A DNA stretch of 64,000 nucleotides from Frigidibacter sp. RF13 (GTDB lineage: Bacteria > Pseudomonadota > Alphaproteobacteria > Rhodobacterales > Rhodobacteraceae), in NCBI RefSeq assembly GCF_026626305.1, contig NZ_JAPNUE010000006.1:62001-126000 (forward strand), read 5' to 3'. Positions 1 to 8,337 of the stretch are shown here, piece by piece; within the stretch, counting starts at the first letter, position 1; the number at the start of each line of letters is the position of its first letter. Both the position numbers and the translations under genes were made by a program. A model generated the notes under the pieces. That model saw only the letters and a program-made list of their open reading frames with translations. It was not told the origin of the DNA and did not search any database.

Positions 1-309
1 GGTCATGCCGAATCTTCCGTCCACGCGCAGCGTCGAGCCCTCACCCTCGTAATCGCCCGAATGCAGCACGAAGCCGCGCGCATGTTCGACCGGTCCGCCA
101 AAATGAACGCGGATGTCGCGCGACCTGTCGCTGCGCGGAATGCCGAGCTGGTTGAGAAGCGCATCGAAGCGCAGGTCCCGCGCCGGCTTGTTCACGATCA
201 GACCCATCGCCGCCTCGTGCGTGTGGACGCAGAGGAAGACCACGCTATGTTCAAAGCGCGGATCGCCCATGCCCGGCATCGCGATCAAGAGTTTGCCTGT
301 GAGGTCCAT
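1..309 (-). CDS. yqgE: YqgE/AlgH family protein (partial, C-terminus outside window)
   Basis: The reverse strand reads an open frame from an ATG at 309 to the window edge, 103 codons. It begins MDLTGKLLIAMPGMGDPRFE and continues with VGxIVNKPA- and FGGPV-like segments (here MGLIVNKPA and HFGGPVE), which are typical of the UPF0301/YqgE/AlgH family (about 185 aa). The C-terminal third is missing only because the window ends. Family function is not firmly known; it is a small cytoplasmic protein once linked to alginate regulation in Pseudomonas. It is divergent from the DsbD-N gene at 436. The family assignment is strong and the function open. Confidence 0.9.
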   Translation of the reverse strand, partial: MDLTGKLLIAMPGMGDPRFEHSVVFLCVHTHEAAMGLIVNKPARDLRFDALLNQLGIPRSDRSRDIRVHFGGPVEHARGFVLHSGDYEGEGSTLRVDGRFGMT

Positions 310-435
310 GCCTGCTCTCCTCGGCCCGATGATCGCGCTCTCCCGGCACGAATGCAAGCCGGGCGTCCGGGCCGATGACATGGCCTTGACGTGGAAGTGA
401 TTTCCCTTGGGCATGGTTCTGCCTATCTAGGGCAT

Positions 436-1248
436 ATGGAAATTCGGAAGATGCATTCTGTCGTTCTCTTCATCGCCGCCGCCCTTTCCGGCGGCCCTTC
501 GGCTGCGCAGAACCTGCCGGACGATCTGATCCGCGCCGAGATCCTGCCCGGCTGGCAGACCGAGGACGGCACCCGTATGGCGGCGCTACACCTGACCTTC
601 GCGCCGGGCTGGAAGACCTATTGGCGCAGCCCCGGCGAGGCGGGCATTCCGCCGGAATTCGACTGGTCTGCTTCGCAGAATGTCGGATCGGTGCGCCTGC
701 ACTGGCCAAGACCGCAGGTCTACGAAATCTCCGGCTACCGGACGCTCGTGTACCCTGATGAGCTCGTCCTTCCGGTCGAGATCATCGCAGCGGCGCCCGG
801 CCAGCCGGTCACACTTTCTGCAAGCGTCAATCTCGGCGTATGCGACGAGATCTGCGTACCGGTGAGCTTCTCGGTCAGCGCCGACCTGTCCGGCACCTCT
901 GCGCCCGACCCGGCGATCCGCGCAGCACTTGCGCAGATGCCGGAGGATGCAGCGCGGCGGGGCCTTGCGGCGGCGCGCTGTACGGCCGAGCCGATCCGCG
1001 ACGGGATGCGGCTGACAGCCGACATTCCCTTCCCGGCTCCGGCGCAGGACAGCTTTGCGGTGGTGGAGCTTGACGATCGCGCCGTCTGGGTCGCGCCGGT
1101 CGAGACCAGGGTGGGCGGGCAGGGGATGGTTCAGGTCTCAGACCTTGTGCCCGCGAATGCGAAGCCCTTCGCGCTCAGCCGGTCTGCGGTGCGGCTGACC
1201 GTATTCAGCGGCGGGGATGTCGTGGAGTTCGACGGCTGCAAGGGCTGA
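436..1248 (+). CDS. exported DsbD N-terminal-domain (ScsB-alpha-like) protein
   Basis: A protein of about 270 aa with a hydrophobic signal peptide ending near SAAQ, followed by an immunoglobulin-like DsbD-alpha fold. It shows a WKTYWRSPGEAGIPP segment and a cysteine pair in LGVCDEICVPV (CxxxC), the expected redox site. Full DsbD/ScsB proteins continue into eight membrane helices and a thioredoxin domain; this one stops after the periplasmic domain. It is therefore probably a periplasmic thiol-disulfide exchange partner fed by a separate membrane reductase. ATG 436 gives MEIRKMHSVV; ATG 451 would give a more standard signal peptide and is an equally good start. It is divergent from yqgE. Confidence 0.8.
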   Translation: MEIRKMHSVVLFIAAALSGGPSAAQNLPDDLIRAEILPGWQTEDGTRMAALHLTFAPGWKTYWRSPGEAGIPPEFDWSASQNVGSVRLHWPRPQVYEISGYRTLVYPDELVLPVEIIAAAPGQPVTLSASVNLGVCDEICVPVSFSVSADLSGTSAPDPAIRAALAQMPEDAARRGLAAARCTAEPIRDGMRLTADIPFPAPAQDSFAVVELDDRAVWVAPVETRVGGQGMVQVSDLVPANAKPFALSRSAVRLTVFSGGDVVEFDGCKG

Positions 1249-1335
1249 GGCCCTACCAAACCTCCTCGTGCACTTCGCTTCTCGTCGGTCGCCCCGCGAG
1301 GAGTGCACGCAGTGCGTCGACGAGCCGCCGCCGCG
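1249..1335. repeat. convergent-gene junction carrying a CCTCCTCG...CTCGTCGG element
   Basis: The gap between two converging genes contains CCTCCTCG at 1261, CTTCGC shortly after, and CTCGTCGG at about 1281. The same three blocks in the same order occur on the opposite strand at about 15124-15153, also between converging genes. CTCCTCG/CGAGGAG and CTCGTCG/CGACGAG can pair, so it may act as a two-way terminator. This is inference from pattern only. Confidence 0.4.
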
Positions 1336-1878
1336 CTATTTCCGCCGCTTGTGCTCGTCTAGACGCGGCATGATCTCGACGAAATTGCAGGGCCGGTGGC
1401 GGTAGTCGAGCTGCCACTTCAATATTTCGTCCCAGGCGTCCCGACAGGCGCCGGGACTGCCCGGCAAGGCAAAAAGATAGGTCCCGCCCGCCACACCGCC
1501 GGTCGCGCGGCTTTGCACCGCCGATGTGCCGATCTTCTGCATCGAGACCATGGTGAAGACCGTGCCGAAGGCCTCAATCTCTTTCTCATAGACATCGCGA
1601 TGCGCCTCGACCGTGACGTCGCGGCCGGTGAGCCCAGTTCCGCCGGTCGAGATCACCACGTCGACGCCCGGATCGGCCACCCATTCGCGAAGCTTCGCGG
1701 TAATCTCGGCCCGCTCGTCAGGCAGGATCGCGCGATGGGCCAGCAGATGACCGGCAGCGGCCAGCCGCTCGACCAAAGTGTCGCCCGACCGGTCTTCCGC
1801 CAGCCCGCGCGTGTCGGATACCGTGAGGACCGCGATCCTGACCGGAATGAAATCCCTGGTTTCGTCAATGCGACTCAT
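1336..1878 (-). CDS. moaB: molybdenum cofactor biosynthesis protein B
   Basis: A 180-aa MogA/MoaB-fold protein. The family adenylylates molybdopterin before molybdate insertion, or stands in for MogA. Visible signatures are IAVLTVSDTRGLAEDRSGD near the N-terminus, the nucleotide/MPT-binding STGGTGLTGRDVTVEA segment in the middle and FALPGSPGACRDAWDEI towards the end. The start ATG at 1878 overlaps the stop of the uracil-DNA glycosylase gene (ATGA, 1875-1878), so the two are translationally coupled although functionally unrelated. moaD and moaE lie about 14 kb away in this window. Confidence 0.95.
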   Translation of the reverse strand: MSRIDETRDFIPVRIAVLTVSDTRGLAEDRSGDTLVERLAAAGHLLAHRAILPDERAEITAKLREWVADPGVDVVISTGGTGLTGRDVTVEAHRDVYEKEIEAFGTVFTMVSMQKIGTSAVQSRATGGVAGGTYLFALPGSPGACRDAWDEILKWQLDYRHRPCNFVEIMPRLDEHKRRK

Positions 1879-2687
1879 GCCTTGTCCCTGAGCCTCGCCT
1901 TCACTTCCAAGAGGTCCGCCCAGGCCTCGCGCTTCGCGGCCGGATTGCGGAGCAGATAGGCCGGGTGGGTCATCGGCAGGGTCGGCCGCCCGAAGGCCTC
2001 GGTCCATTTGCCCCGCAGTCGCAGGATACCGCGCGTGCCGAGCGCCGCCACACAGGGCGTGTTGCCCATCAGGACGATCAGGTCGGGGTCGGCCAGTTCC
2101 ACATGCCGCGTCAGGAACGGCAGCATCATCCCGATCTCCTGCGGCTCGGGGTCGCGGTTGCCCGGCGGGCGCCAGGGCAGCACGTTTGTGATGTAAAGGC
2201 TCGCCTCGGCATCCGGTCCGGTGCGCGACAGGCCGATCGCCGCAAACATCCGGTCCAGAAGCTGGCCGGCGCGACCCACGAACGGGCGGCCCTCCAGATC
2301 CTCGTCGCGGCCCGGCGCCTCGCCGATCACCATAACCCGCGCAGCCGGATTGCCGTCGGCAAAGACGAAATTCCGCGCCCCCTTCTTCAAATCACAGTGG
2401 TTGTAGGCCGCCTGCGCCGCCGCCAGCGCCGCAAGGTCCGTGCTTGCATCCGCCGCCCGTCTGGCCGCCGCAACCGTATCGACCTCTTCCGCCGCTGTTG
2501 CCGGTAACTCCGTGGTCGGTGCGGCCGAGGAGGGGGGAACATCTCGCACCACCTTCGGCGCCTCAACCGCCAGCGCATAGCGGTTCACTGGCGCCTCGCC
2601 GATAGCCTCGTCAACACCAAGCTCCATCTGCCATTCCAGAAGGGCGCGGGCGGCGTGGAAATCCATCTCTGCGGCGTGGCTTTGCAT
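1875..2687 (-). CDS. family-4-type uracil-DNA glycosylase, cysteine-poor
   Basis: A 270-aa base-excision-repair glycosylase that removes uracil from DNA. The catalytic core runs from about residue 105. Motif 1 is GEAPGRDED (122-130), with ITNVLPWRPPGNRDP in the centre and the uracil-pocket HPAYLLR at 241-247. The N-terminal 95 residues are alanine-rich and low in complexity. Family 4 enzymes normally carry four cysteines for a 4Fe-4S cluster. Here only Cys98 and Cys212 are present, so the cluster is probably absent. First gene of a coupled pair with moaB. Confidence 0.88.
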   Translation of the reverse strand: MQSHAAEMDFHAARALLEWQMELGVDEAIGEAPVNRYALAVEAPKVVRDVPPSSAAPTTELPATAAEEVDTVAAARRAADASTDLAALAAAQAAYNHCDLKKGARNFVFADGNPAARVMVIGEAPGRDEDLEGRPFVGRAGQLLDRMFAAIGLSRTGPDAEASLYITNVLPWRPPGNRDPEPQEIGMMLPFLTRHVELADPDLIVLMGNTPCVAALGTRGILRLRGKWTEAFGRPTLPMTHPAYLLRNPAAKREAWADLLEVKARLRDKA

Positions 2688-2788
2688 GGCGCCACCCTAT
2701 GCGCGCGTCGCACTGCGGTAAAGCCGATCCCGGTTGCCCTACGCGCGACCTTTTGCCATAAGCGCCCCACACGAGACGGGAGCCTCCG

Positions 2789-3751
2789 ATGACATTCCGC
2801 GCGCGTCACCTTCTGGGCATCGAACATCTGGCCCCGGAGGAGATTCGCACCGTCCTCGACTTGTCCGAGAAATATGTCGACCTGAACCGGCGTACGGTGA
2901 AGCAGGCCGATGCGCTGGCCGGGCTGACCCAGATCAACATGTTCTTCGAGAACTCGACCCGCACCCAGGCCTCGTTCGAGCTTGCGGGCAAGCGGCTGGG
3001 TGCGGACGTGATGAATATGTCGGTGGCGCATTCGTCGGTGAAGAAGGGCGAGACGCTCATTGACACGGCGATGACGCTGAACGCGATGCACCCGGACCTT
3101 CTGGTCGTGCGCCATCCGTCCTCGGGCGCGGTGAACCTGTTGGCGTCGAAGGTGAATTGCGCCGTCCTGAACGCGGGCGACGGGCGGCATGAACACCCCA
3201 CACAGGCGCTTTTGGACGCGCTGACCATCCGCCGCGCCAAGGGCCGCATCCAGCGGCTGACGGTCGCGATCTGCGGCGACATCGCCCACAGCCGCGTCGC
3301 ACGGTCGAACCTGATCCTGCTGGGCAAAATGGAAAACCGCGTGCGCCTGATCGCGCCGCCGACCCTTATGCCCTCGGGCGTTCAGGACTTCGGCTGCGAG
3401 CTTTACGATGACATGCGCGAAGGGCTGAAGGACGCCGACGTGGTGATGATGCTGCGGCTTCAGAAGGAGCGGATGGACGGCGGTTTCATCCCGTCGGAGC
3501 GGGAATATTACCACCGCTATGGGCTGGATGCCGAGAAACTGGCGTTCGCGAAGGAAGATGCCATCGTAATGCACCCCGGCCCGATGAACCGCGGGGTGGA
3601 GATCGACGGCGAGATCGCCGACGACATCAACCGGTCGGTCATTCAGGAGCAGGTGGAGATGGGTGTCGCCGTCCGCATGGCCTGCATGGACCTGCTGGCG
3701 CGGAACCTGCGCGCCGAACGGGGCGCGAAGGCAGTGGGGGTGATGGTGTGA
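2789..3751 (+). CDS. pyrB: aspartate carbamoyltransferase catalytic subunit
   Basis: A 320-aa transcarbamylase that makes carbamoyl-aspartate, the committed step of pyrimidine synthesis. The carbamoyl-phosphate loop STRTQASFE starts at Ser56, and the conserved [13 protein letters not shown] helix and [11 protein letters not shown] near residue 265 are present. Length matches bacterial catalytic chains. No regulatory PyrI gene is nearby; instead an inactive dihydroorotase homologue follows two genes later, the arrangement expected for class A ATCases. The stop codon overlaps the next gene (GTGA). Confidence 0.97.
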   Translation: MTFRARHLLGIEHLAPEEIRTVLDLSEKYVDLNRRTVKQADALAGLTQINMFFENSTRTQASFELAGKRLGADVMNMSVAHSSVKKGETLIDTAMTLNAMHPDLLVVRHPSSGAVNLLASKVNCAVLNAGDGRHEHPTQALLDALTIRRAKGRIQRLTVAICGDIAHSRVARSNLILLGKMENRVRLIAPPTLMPSGVQDFGCELYDDMREGLKDADVVMMLRLQKERMDGGFIPSEREYYHRYGLDAEKLAFAKEDAIVMHPGPMNRGVEIDGEIADDINRSVIQEQVEMGVAVRMACMDLLARNLRAERGAKAVGVMV

Positions 3752-4200
3752 GCGACGTTGATTGGGGGCCCTGGCTACAGCCTGACGAGCGCATCGTTTG
3801 GCAAGGCAGAAAAGAGAACCGTTCGACCGCGCTCGGTGCGCTGGGCGTGCTGGCGCTCTTCGTCGCCCTTCCCTACTTCAACGATGGGTCTGAGCGTGTG
3901 CAACTCGCCGTCAAAGCCGCGCCGTGGATTGTCGTCTTCATTATCGCAAGCCTTCTCTATATGGCTTTTCATCAAGCTTACTACGCCATTACTCAGCACC
4001 GCGCGTTGCTGCTTTCCACTGCGCCATGGCGGAAGCCAAGACTTGAAAGCATCCGTCTTGCGGAAGCGGAAGCCGTGAAGCACCCAAGGACGCCGCTGAT
4101 TTTCTTGCATCGCCAAACGCGGAAGCCGGTTGTTCAGATGTGGCTTGGCCAGACGGAAGCCGACCATGTCTTGTCAATCATCAAGAGCGGCAGCCCATGA
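3748..4200 (+). CDS. small membrane protein, bacterial PH-domain-like
   Basis: A 150-aa protein with a GTG start inside the pyrB stop (GTGA). An opening segment [15 protein letters not shown] resembles the start of bacterial PH-like membrane proteins. Two hydrophobic helices follow, at about 28-45 and 53-72, and then a soluble tail with [13 protein letters not shown] and [11 protein letters not shown], also typical of that fold. The role is unknown. It is wedged between pyrB and the pyrC homologue with overlaps on both sides, so it must be translated with them. It looks somewhat less GC-biased than its neighbours. Frame and start are secure; function is not. Confidence 0.8.
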   Translation: MSDVDWGPWLQPDERIVWQGRKENRSTALGALGVLALFVALPYFNDGSERVQLAVKAAPWIVVFIIASLLYMAFHQAYYAITQHRALLLSTAPWRKPRLESIRLAEAEAVKHPRTPLIFLHRQTRKPVVQMWLGQTEADHVLSIIKSGSP

Positions 4201-5471
4201 CCCTCCACCTCCAGAACGCCCGCCTGATCGACCCCGAGAGCCTGACGGAGACCGAAGGTTCCCTGACCGTCGAGAACGGCCAGATCACCGCCTTGAACGG
4301 TCCCGGCCTCAAGGGCGCGCAGGTCATCGACTGTGGCGGTAAATGCCTCGCCCCTGGCATCGTCGACATCGGGGTCAAGGTCGGCGAACCGGGCGAGCGG
4401 CACAAGGAGAGCTTCCGCTCTGCTGCGCTGGCCGCCGCTGCCGGGGGCGTTACGACCATCATCACCCGTCCCGACACAAATCCGGCAATCGACACACCCG
4501 AGGCGCTTGAATTCGTCAACCGCCGCGCGGCGGAGGCCTCGCCGGTGCGCATCCGCCAAATGGCTGCCCTTACCAAGGGGCGGCAGGGGCGCGAGATGAC
4601 CGAGATCGGGTTTCTGCTCGACGCCGGTGCCGTGTCCTTTACCGACTGCGACCATGTGGTCAGCGACACCAAGGTCCTCAGCCGCGCCATGACCTATGCG
4701 AAATCGCTGGGCGCTCTCATCATCGGCCATCCGCAAGACCCGGGCCTGTCGGCCGGGTCGGCGGCGACCAGCGGAAAATTTGCGAGCCTGCGCGGCCTGC
4801 CCGGCGTCTCGCCCATGGCCGAGCGCATGGGGCTTGACCGCGACCTGTCGCTGATCGAGATGACGGGCGCGCGCTATCACTTCGACCAGATCACCGTGGC
4901 CCGTGCCCTGCCGCCGCTGGAGCGGGCCAAGAAGAACGGGCTTGATGTGACGGCGGGGACCTCGATCCATCATCTGACGCTGAACGAGTTTGATGTGGGC
5001 GATTATCGGACCTTCTTCAAGGTCAAGCCGCCCTTGCGGTCCGAGGATGACCGGCTGGCCATTGTCGAGGCGGTGGCCTCGGGGCTGATCGACATCATCT
5101 CCTCGATGCACACGCCGCAGGATGAAGAGAGTAAGCGCCTGCCCTATGAGGAGGCCGCAAGCGGTGCCGTGGCGCTCGAAACCTTCCTGCCCGCCGCGCT
5201 GCGGCTCTATCACGCCGGGCAGCTGACCCTGCCGCAGCTGTTCCGCGCCATGGCGCTTAATCCGGCGAAGCGCCTTGGCCTGCCGCAGGGGCGGCTTTCG
5301 GTCGGCGCGCCCGCCGATCTGGTGCTGTTCGATCCCGACGCGCCCTTCGTTCTCGACCGCTTCACGCTGAGGTCAAAATCGAAGAACACACCCTTTGACG
5401 GGGCACGGATGGAAGGTAAGGTTCTTGCCACTTTCGTGGGCGGCAAGCAGGTCTTCGGGACGGGAGCGTAA
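4197..5471 (+). CDS. pyrX: inactive dihydroorotase homologue (PyrX/PyrC' type)
   Basis: A 424-aa amidohydrolase-fold protein of the class I dihydroorotase family. The metal-binding motif normally read as DxHVHLREPG appears as DIGVKVGEPG at 57-66, so both histidines and the substrate arginine are gone. The usual TDHAPH segment reads SSMHTPQ, and the histidine of the HxED region is embedded in GHPQDP. It is therefore probably not a working dihydroorotase. In Pseudomonas the equivalent PyrC' protein is needed to assemble ATCase with PyrB, and the position next to pyrB fits that role. ATG 4197 overlaps the previous stop (ATGA). Databases may label it pyrC. Confidence 0.85.
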   Translation: MTLHLQNARLIDPESLTETEGSLTVENGQITALNGPGLKGAQVIDCGGKCLAPGIVDIGVKVGEPGERHKESFRSAALAAAAGGVTTIITRPDTNPAIDTPEALEFVNRRAAEASPVRIRQMAALTKGRQGREMTEIGFLLDAGAVSFTDCDHVVSDTKVLSRAMTYAKSLGALIIGHPQDPGLSAGSAATSGKFASLRGLPGVSPMAERMGLDRDLSLIEMTGARYHFDQITVARALPPLERAKKNGLDVTAGTSIHHLTLNEFDVGDYRTFFKVKPPLRSEDDRLAIVEAVASGLIDIISSMHTPQDEESKRLPYEEAASGAVALETFLPAALRLYHAGQLTLPQLFRAMALNPAKRLGLPQGRLSVGAPADLVLFDPDAPFVLDRFTLRSKSKNTPFDGARMEGKVLATFVGGKQVFGTGA

Positions 5472-5472
5472 C

Positions 5473-6078
5473 ATGCCTTTGGTCACCTCGGGCGCAGGTC
5501 TTCTGATCCTTGCAGCGGCGCTCGGCTATCTGCTGGGCTCGATCCCCTTCGGGGTTCTGGTGACGAAGGCGCTGGGCCTTGGCGACCTCAGGAAGATCGG
5601 TTCGGGCAACATCGGCGCGACCAATGTGCTGAGGACCGGGAACAAGGCGGCGGCACTTGCGACACTTCTTCTCGACGGTGGCAAGGGCGCGGCGGCGGTG
5701 TTGATTGCGCGGGCGCTCGCGGCGGAGGATGCGGCGCAGGTCGCGGGCGGGGCGTCCTTCCTTGGCCATCTCTTCCCTGTGTGGCTGGGGTTCCGGGGCG
5801 GCAAGGGGGTGGCCACCTTCCTCGGCACGCTTCTGGCGCTTGCCTGGCCGGTGGGCCTGGCCGCTTGCGCGACCTGGCTTGCGACGGCGATCCTCAGCCG
5901 TATCTCCTCGCTTTCGGCCCTCGTCGCGGCAGCGCTCGCTGCGGTCTGGGCCGGGTTCCTTGGCCATTCCGAGATGATCTGGCTGACGGTCGCGCTCGCG
6001 ACGCTCGTCTTCTGGAAACACCTGCCGAACATCGAACGGATCAAGGCCGGGACCGAACCGCGGATCGGCAGCAAGTGA
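5473..6078 (+). CDS. plsY: acyl-phosphate:glycerol-3-phosphate acyltransferase
   Basis: A 201-aa integral membrane enzyme that transfers an acyl group from acyl phosphate to glycerol-3-phosphate, the first step of phospholipid synthesis. It shows the three conserved loops: GSIPFG near residue 18 with IGSGNIGATNVLR, then LDGGKG and GHLFPVWLGFRGGKGVAT, and finally WKHLPNIERIKAGTEP. Five to six hydrophobic helices are visible. The start ATG is 2 bp after the pyrX stop, and its own stop overlaps the next gene (GTGA). Confidence 0.96.
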   Translation: MPLVTSGAGLLILAAALGYLLGSIPFGVLVTKALGLGDLRKIGSGNIGATNVLRTGNKAAALATLLLDGGKGAAAVLIARALAAEDAAQVAGGASFLGHLFPVWLGFRGGKGVATFLGTLLALAWPVGLAACATWLATAILSRISSLSALVAAALAAVWAGFLGHSEMIWLTVALATLVFWKHLPNIERIKAGTEPRIGSK

Positions 6079-6344
6079 CCGACCCGTTCCGGGAGGCGCT
6101 CGGTCGCATTCCGGACGGCTACAGCGAGGGGCTCTACGAAGGGCGCCGCTGGCGGGTGGAGAAGACACGTCATTCCGGCGGCCGGAGCCTGAAGTTTTAT
6201 GCGCGGGAGCTGGGCGGCTCAGATTTCGTTAGCCTCAACCTCTATCACCTTGCCGGGGGCGATCTGCTGAAACCGTGCGAAATGCCGGAGGCGAAGGTGC
6301 GGGCCTTCATCCTAGGCTTTAAGCCCGACCGGATCGCGCCGTAG
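6075..6344 (+). CDS. conserved small protein, unknown function
   Basis: An 89-aa protein starting at GTG 6075, inside the plsY stop (GTGA). It is soluble and basic, with no signal peptide or membrane segment. It contains GLYEGRRWRVEKTRHSGGRS, then KFYARELGGSDFVSLNLYHL, and ends LLKPCEMPEAKVRAFILGF. I do not recognise a named domain. The overlap and the ordered aromatic and charged pattern argue that it is real and co-translated with plsY. A single cysteine lies in KPCEMP. Confidence 0.75.
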   Translation: MTDPFREALGRIPDGYSEGLYEGRRWRVEKTRHSGGRSLKFYARELGGSDFVSLNLYHLAGGDLLKPCEMPEAKVRAFILGFKPDRIAP

Positions 6345-6362
6345 ACGGCGCGACGGGCATCC

Positions 6363-7709
6363 TCAAAGCGCCGCAGCCGAATAGATCTGTGTCAGATCGC
6401 TCTGCCAGTCGCCACGGTAAAGGTCGAGCCAGCGGTCCGCCTGCACCTTGCCGGTCCTGAGGCTTTCCATCAGCGGCGCCAGATGCACCTCCTCGCCCAA
6501 CCCGCGCGCCGCTAGACCCGCATGCGACAGGCCCACCGCCGCGCGCGCCAGATCGTGGAGCTTCACGCCGCCTGCCTCGCCCTGAAGTGCCGAGACGGAA
6601 GCCGCCACACGCAATTCCTCGCGCGTTTCCGCGTCCAGCCCCTTCACAAGGTCCCAGGCAGCATCAAGCGCGGTCTGGTCATACATCAGCCCGACCCAGA
6701 AGGCGGGCAGCGCTACGATATGGGCGGCATCGCCCACATCCGCGCCGCGCATCTCGATGAATTTCTTGACCCGCGCCTCGGGGAAAACGGTGGTCATATG
6801 ATCGGCCCAGTCTGAAAGCGTGGGCTTTTCGCCGGGCAGGGCGGGCAGTTCGCCCTTGAGGAAATCGCGGAAGGACTGGCCGCGCGCATCCACATAATGC
6901 CCGTCGCGATAGACGAAATACATCGGCACATCGAGCACCCAGTCGACATAGCGCTGATATCCCATTCCTTCGTCGAAGGCGAAAGGCAGCATGCCGGTAC
7001 GCGAATCATCGAGGCTGCGCCAGATGCGCGAGCGCCAGCTGCGGTGGCCGTTCTCTATGCCTTCGAAGAAGGGGGACGAGGCGAAAAGCGCGGTCGCGAC
7101 CGGCTGCAGCGCCAGAGCCACGCGCAGCTTCTTCACCATGTCGGCCTCGGACGAAAAGTCGAGGTTCACCTGTACTGTGCAGGTCCGGTACATCATCTGG
7201 GTGCCATGTGTGCCGACTCGGCCCATGTAATCGGTCATCAGCCGGTAGCGACCCTTCGGCATCATCGGCATGTCTTCATGCCGCCAGACAGGCGCCGCAC
7301 CGACGCCGAAATGCGCGATGCCCAGCGGTCCGGCAACCGTTTTCACTTCCGCCAGATGCGCCTCAAGCTCTGCCCGCACGTCATGGACCGAACCCAGCGG
7401 CGCGCCGGAAAGTTCGAACTGCCCGCCGGGTTCCAGGCTTACGTTGGCGCCATTCTTCGTCAGGCCGATGACCTTGTCCTGTTCCATGACCGGTGCCCAG
7501 CCGAACCGGTCGCGCAACCCCTCCAGCAGCGCGCGGATTGACCGCGGGCCCTCATAGGGCACCGGCTGGAGCGTATCGGTGAGGTAGCCGAATTTTTCAT
7601 GCTCGGTCCCGATCCGCCAAGCCTCGCGCGGCTTCTCGCCCGCGGCCATATAGTCGGCCAGCTGTTCGAACCGTTCGATCGGGCCGCCGCCGGACTGGGG
7701 TATGGACAT
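6363..7709 (-). CDS. gshA: glutamate-cysteine ligase (plant/alphaproteobacterial type)
   Basis: A 448-aa ATP-dependent ligase that joins glutamate and cysteine, the first step of glutathione synthesis. Family features are WRIGTEHEKFGY at about 31, the substrate site SLEPGGQFELSGAP at about 90, MMYRTCTVQVNLDFSSE at about 172 and SRIWRSLDDSRTG at about 230. Length fits the plant-like GCS2 group used by alphaproteobacteria. It is the last gene of the leftward rsmE-GNAT-membrane protein-gshA run but is separated from it by about 120 bp, so it may have its own promoter. Confidence 0.96.
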   Translation of the reverse strand: MSIPQSGGGPIERFEQLADYMAAGEKPREAWRIGTEHEKFGYLTDTLQPVPYEGPRSIRALLEGLRDRFGWAPVMEQDKVIGLTKNGANVSLEPGGQFELSGAPLGSVHDVRAELEAHLAEVKTVAGPLGIAHFGVGAAPVWRHEDMPMMPKGRYRLMTDYMGRVGTHGTQMMYRTCTVQVNLDFSSEADMVKKLRVALALQPVATALFASSPFFEGIENGHRSWRSRIWRSLDDSRTGMLPFAFDEGMGYQRYVDWVLDVPMYFVYRDGHYVDARGQSFRDFLKGELPALPGEKPTLSDWADHMTTVFPEARVKKFIEMRGADVGDAAHIVALPAFWVGLMYDQTALDAAWDLVKGLDAETREELRVAASVSALQGEAGGVKLHDLARAAVGLSHAGLAARGLGEEVHLAPLMESLRTGKVQADRWLDLYRGDWQSDLTQIYSAAAL

Positions 7710-7830
7710 GACAGCCTCGACCTTCTGGCAATACAGGGACGGCTAGAGGTGTCGTCCCGCGCCGCCTAAGTCAAGAGCATCCCGAGAGGATCGTCTGTGC
7801 GATAATATGACATTTCGTGATCCGTTTCCG

Positions 7831-8337
7831 TCAGACTTGCGATGGTGGGCGGCGCCATAGCGGCAGGGTTTCGGTGCCGCGCGCAAGTGCTGCCGAAAGT
7901 GCAGCCATGTCGAGGCCCGGCAGCGAGGCGAAAGCATCATGCAGCCGCTCTGCACCCTTCGCATCAACGGGGATCGTCAGAACCTCGCCGGTGGTGGCGC
8001 GCAGGCGCCAGTGCAGTTTGCCGTGAAAGGACGTCAGCCGAATCTCCGTCAGATCCGCCAGCGCCAGATAACCGCCGAAGTTCGGGCCGAGATAGCCGAC
8101 CTGCCCCTCGTCGACCTCGACCATCCCGGGTGCGGCCACCGGCCGCAGGAAGGCAAGCCGCCGGATCGCGACCAGCGCCCAGAGAGCGCCGAGTGCCAGA
8201 GTGACGAGCCCGAGCGGCGCAAGTACATAGCCGCCGCGCGACAGAAGCCAGAGGCCAATGAGCGCGACGGCGAGGGCCATCAGCGCCTCCGACCAGCGGT
8301 TCAGACGTGCGGCAAGATCGGGCCGGATCAGGCTCAT
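7831..8337 (-). CDS. conserved two-helix membrane protein
   Basis: A 168-aa protein with two adjacent hydrophobic helices (about 17-36 and 38-58), then a soluble domain containing EVDEGQVGYLGPNFGGYLAL and LTEIRLTSFHGKLHWRLRA. This resembles small alphaproteobacterial membrane proteins of unknown function with a PH-like beta domain. The ATG at 8337 overlaps the acetyltransferase stop (ATGA), so it is co-translated with that gene. No catalytic motif is seen. Confidence 0.75.
   Translation of the reverse strand: MSLIRPDLAARLNRWSEALMALAVALIGLWLLSRGGYVLAPLGLVTLALGALWALVAIRRLAFLRPVAAPGMVEVDEGQVGYLGPNFGGYLALADLTEIRLTSFHGKLHWRLRATTGEVLTIPVDAKGAERLHDAFASLPGLDMAALSAALARGTETLPLWRRPPSQV

Noticed and set aside
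4197..5471. Calling the PyrC homologue a pseudogene
   Set aside because: The frame is intact, coupled to its neighbours and matches a known class of inactive structural homologues.
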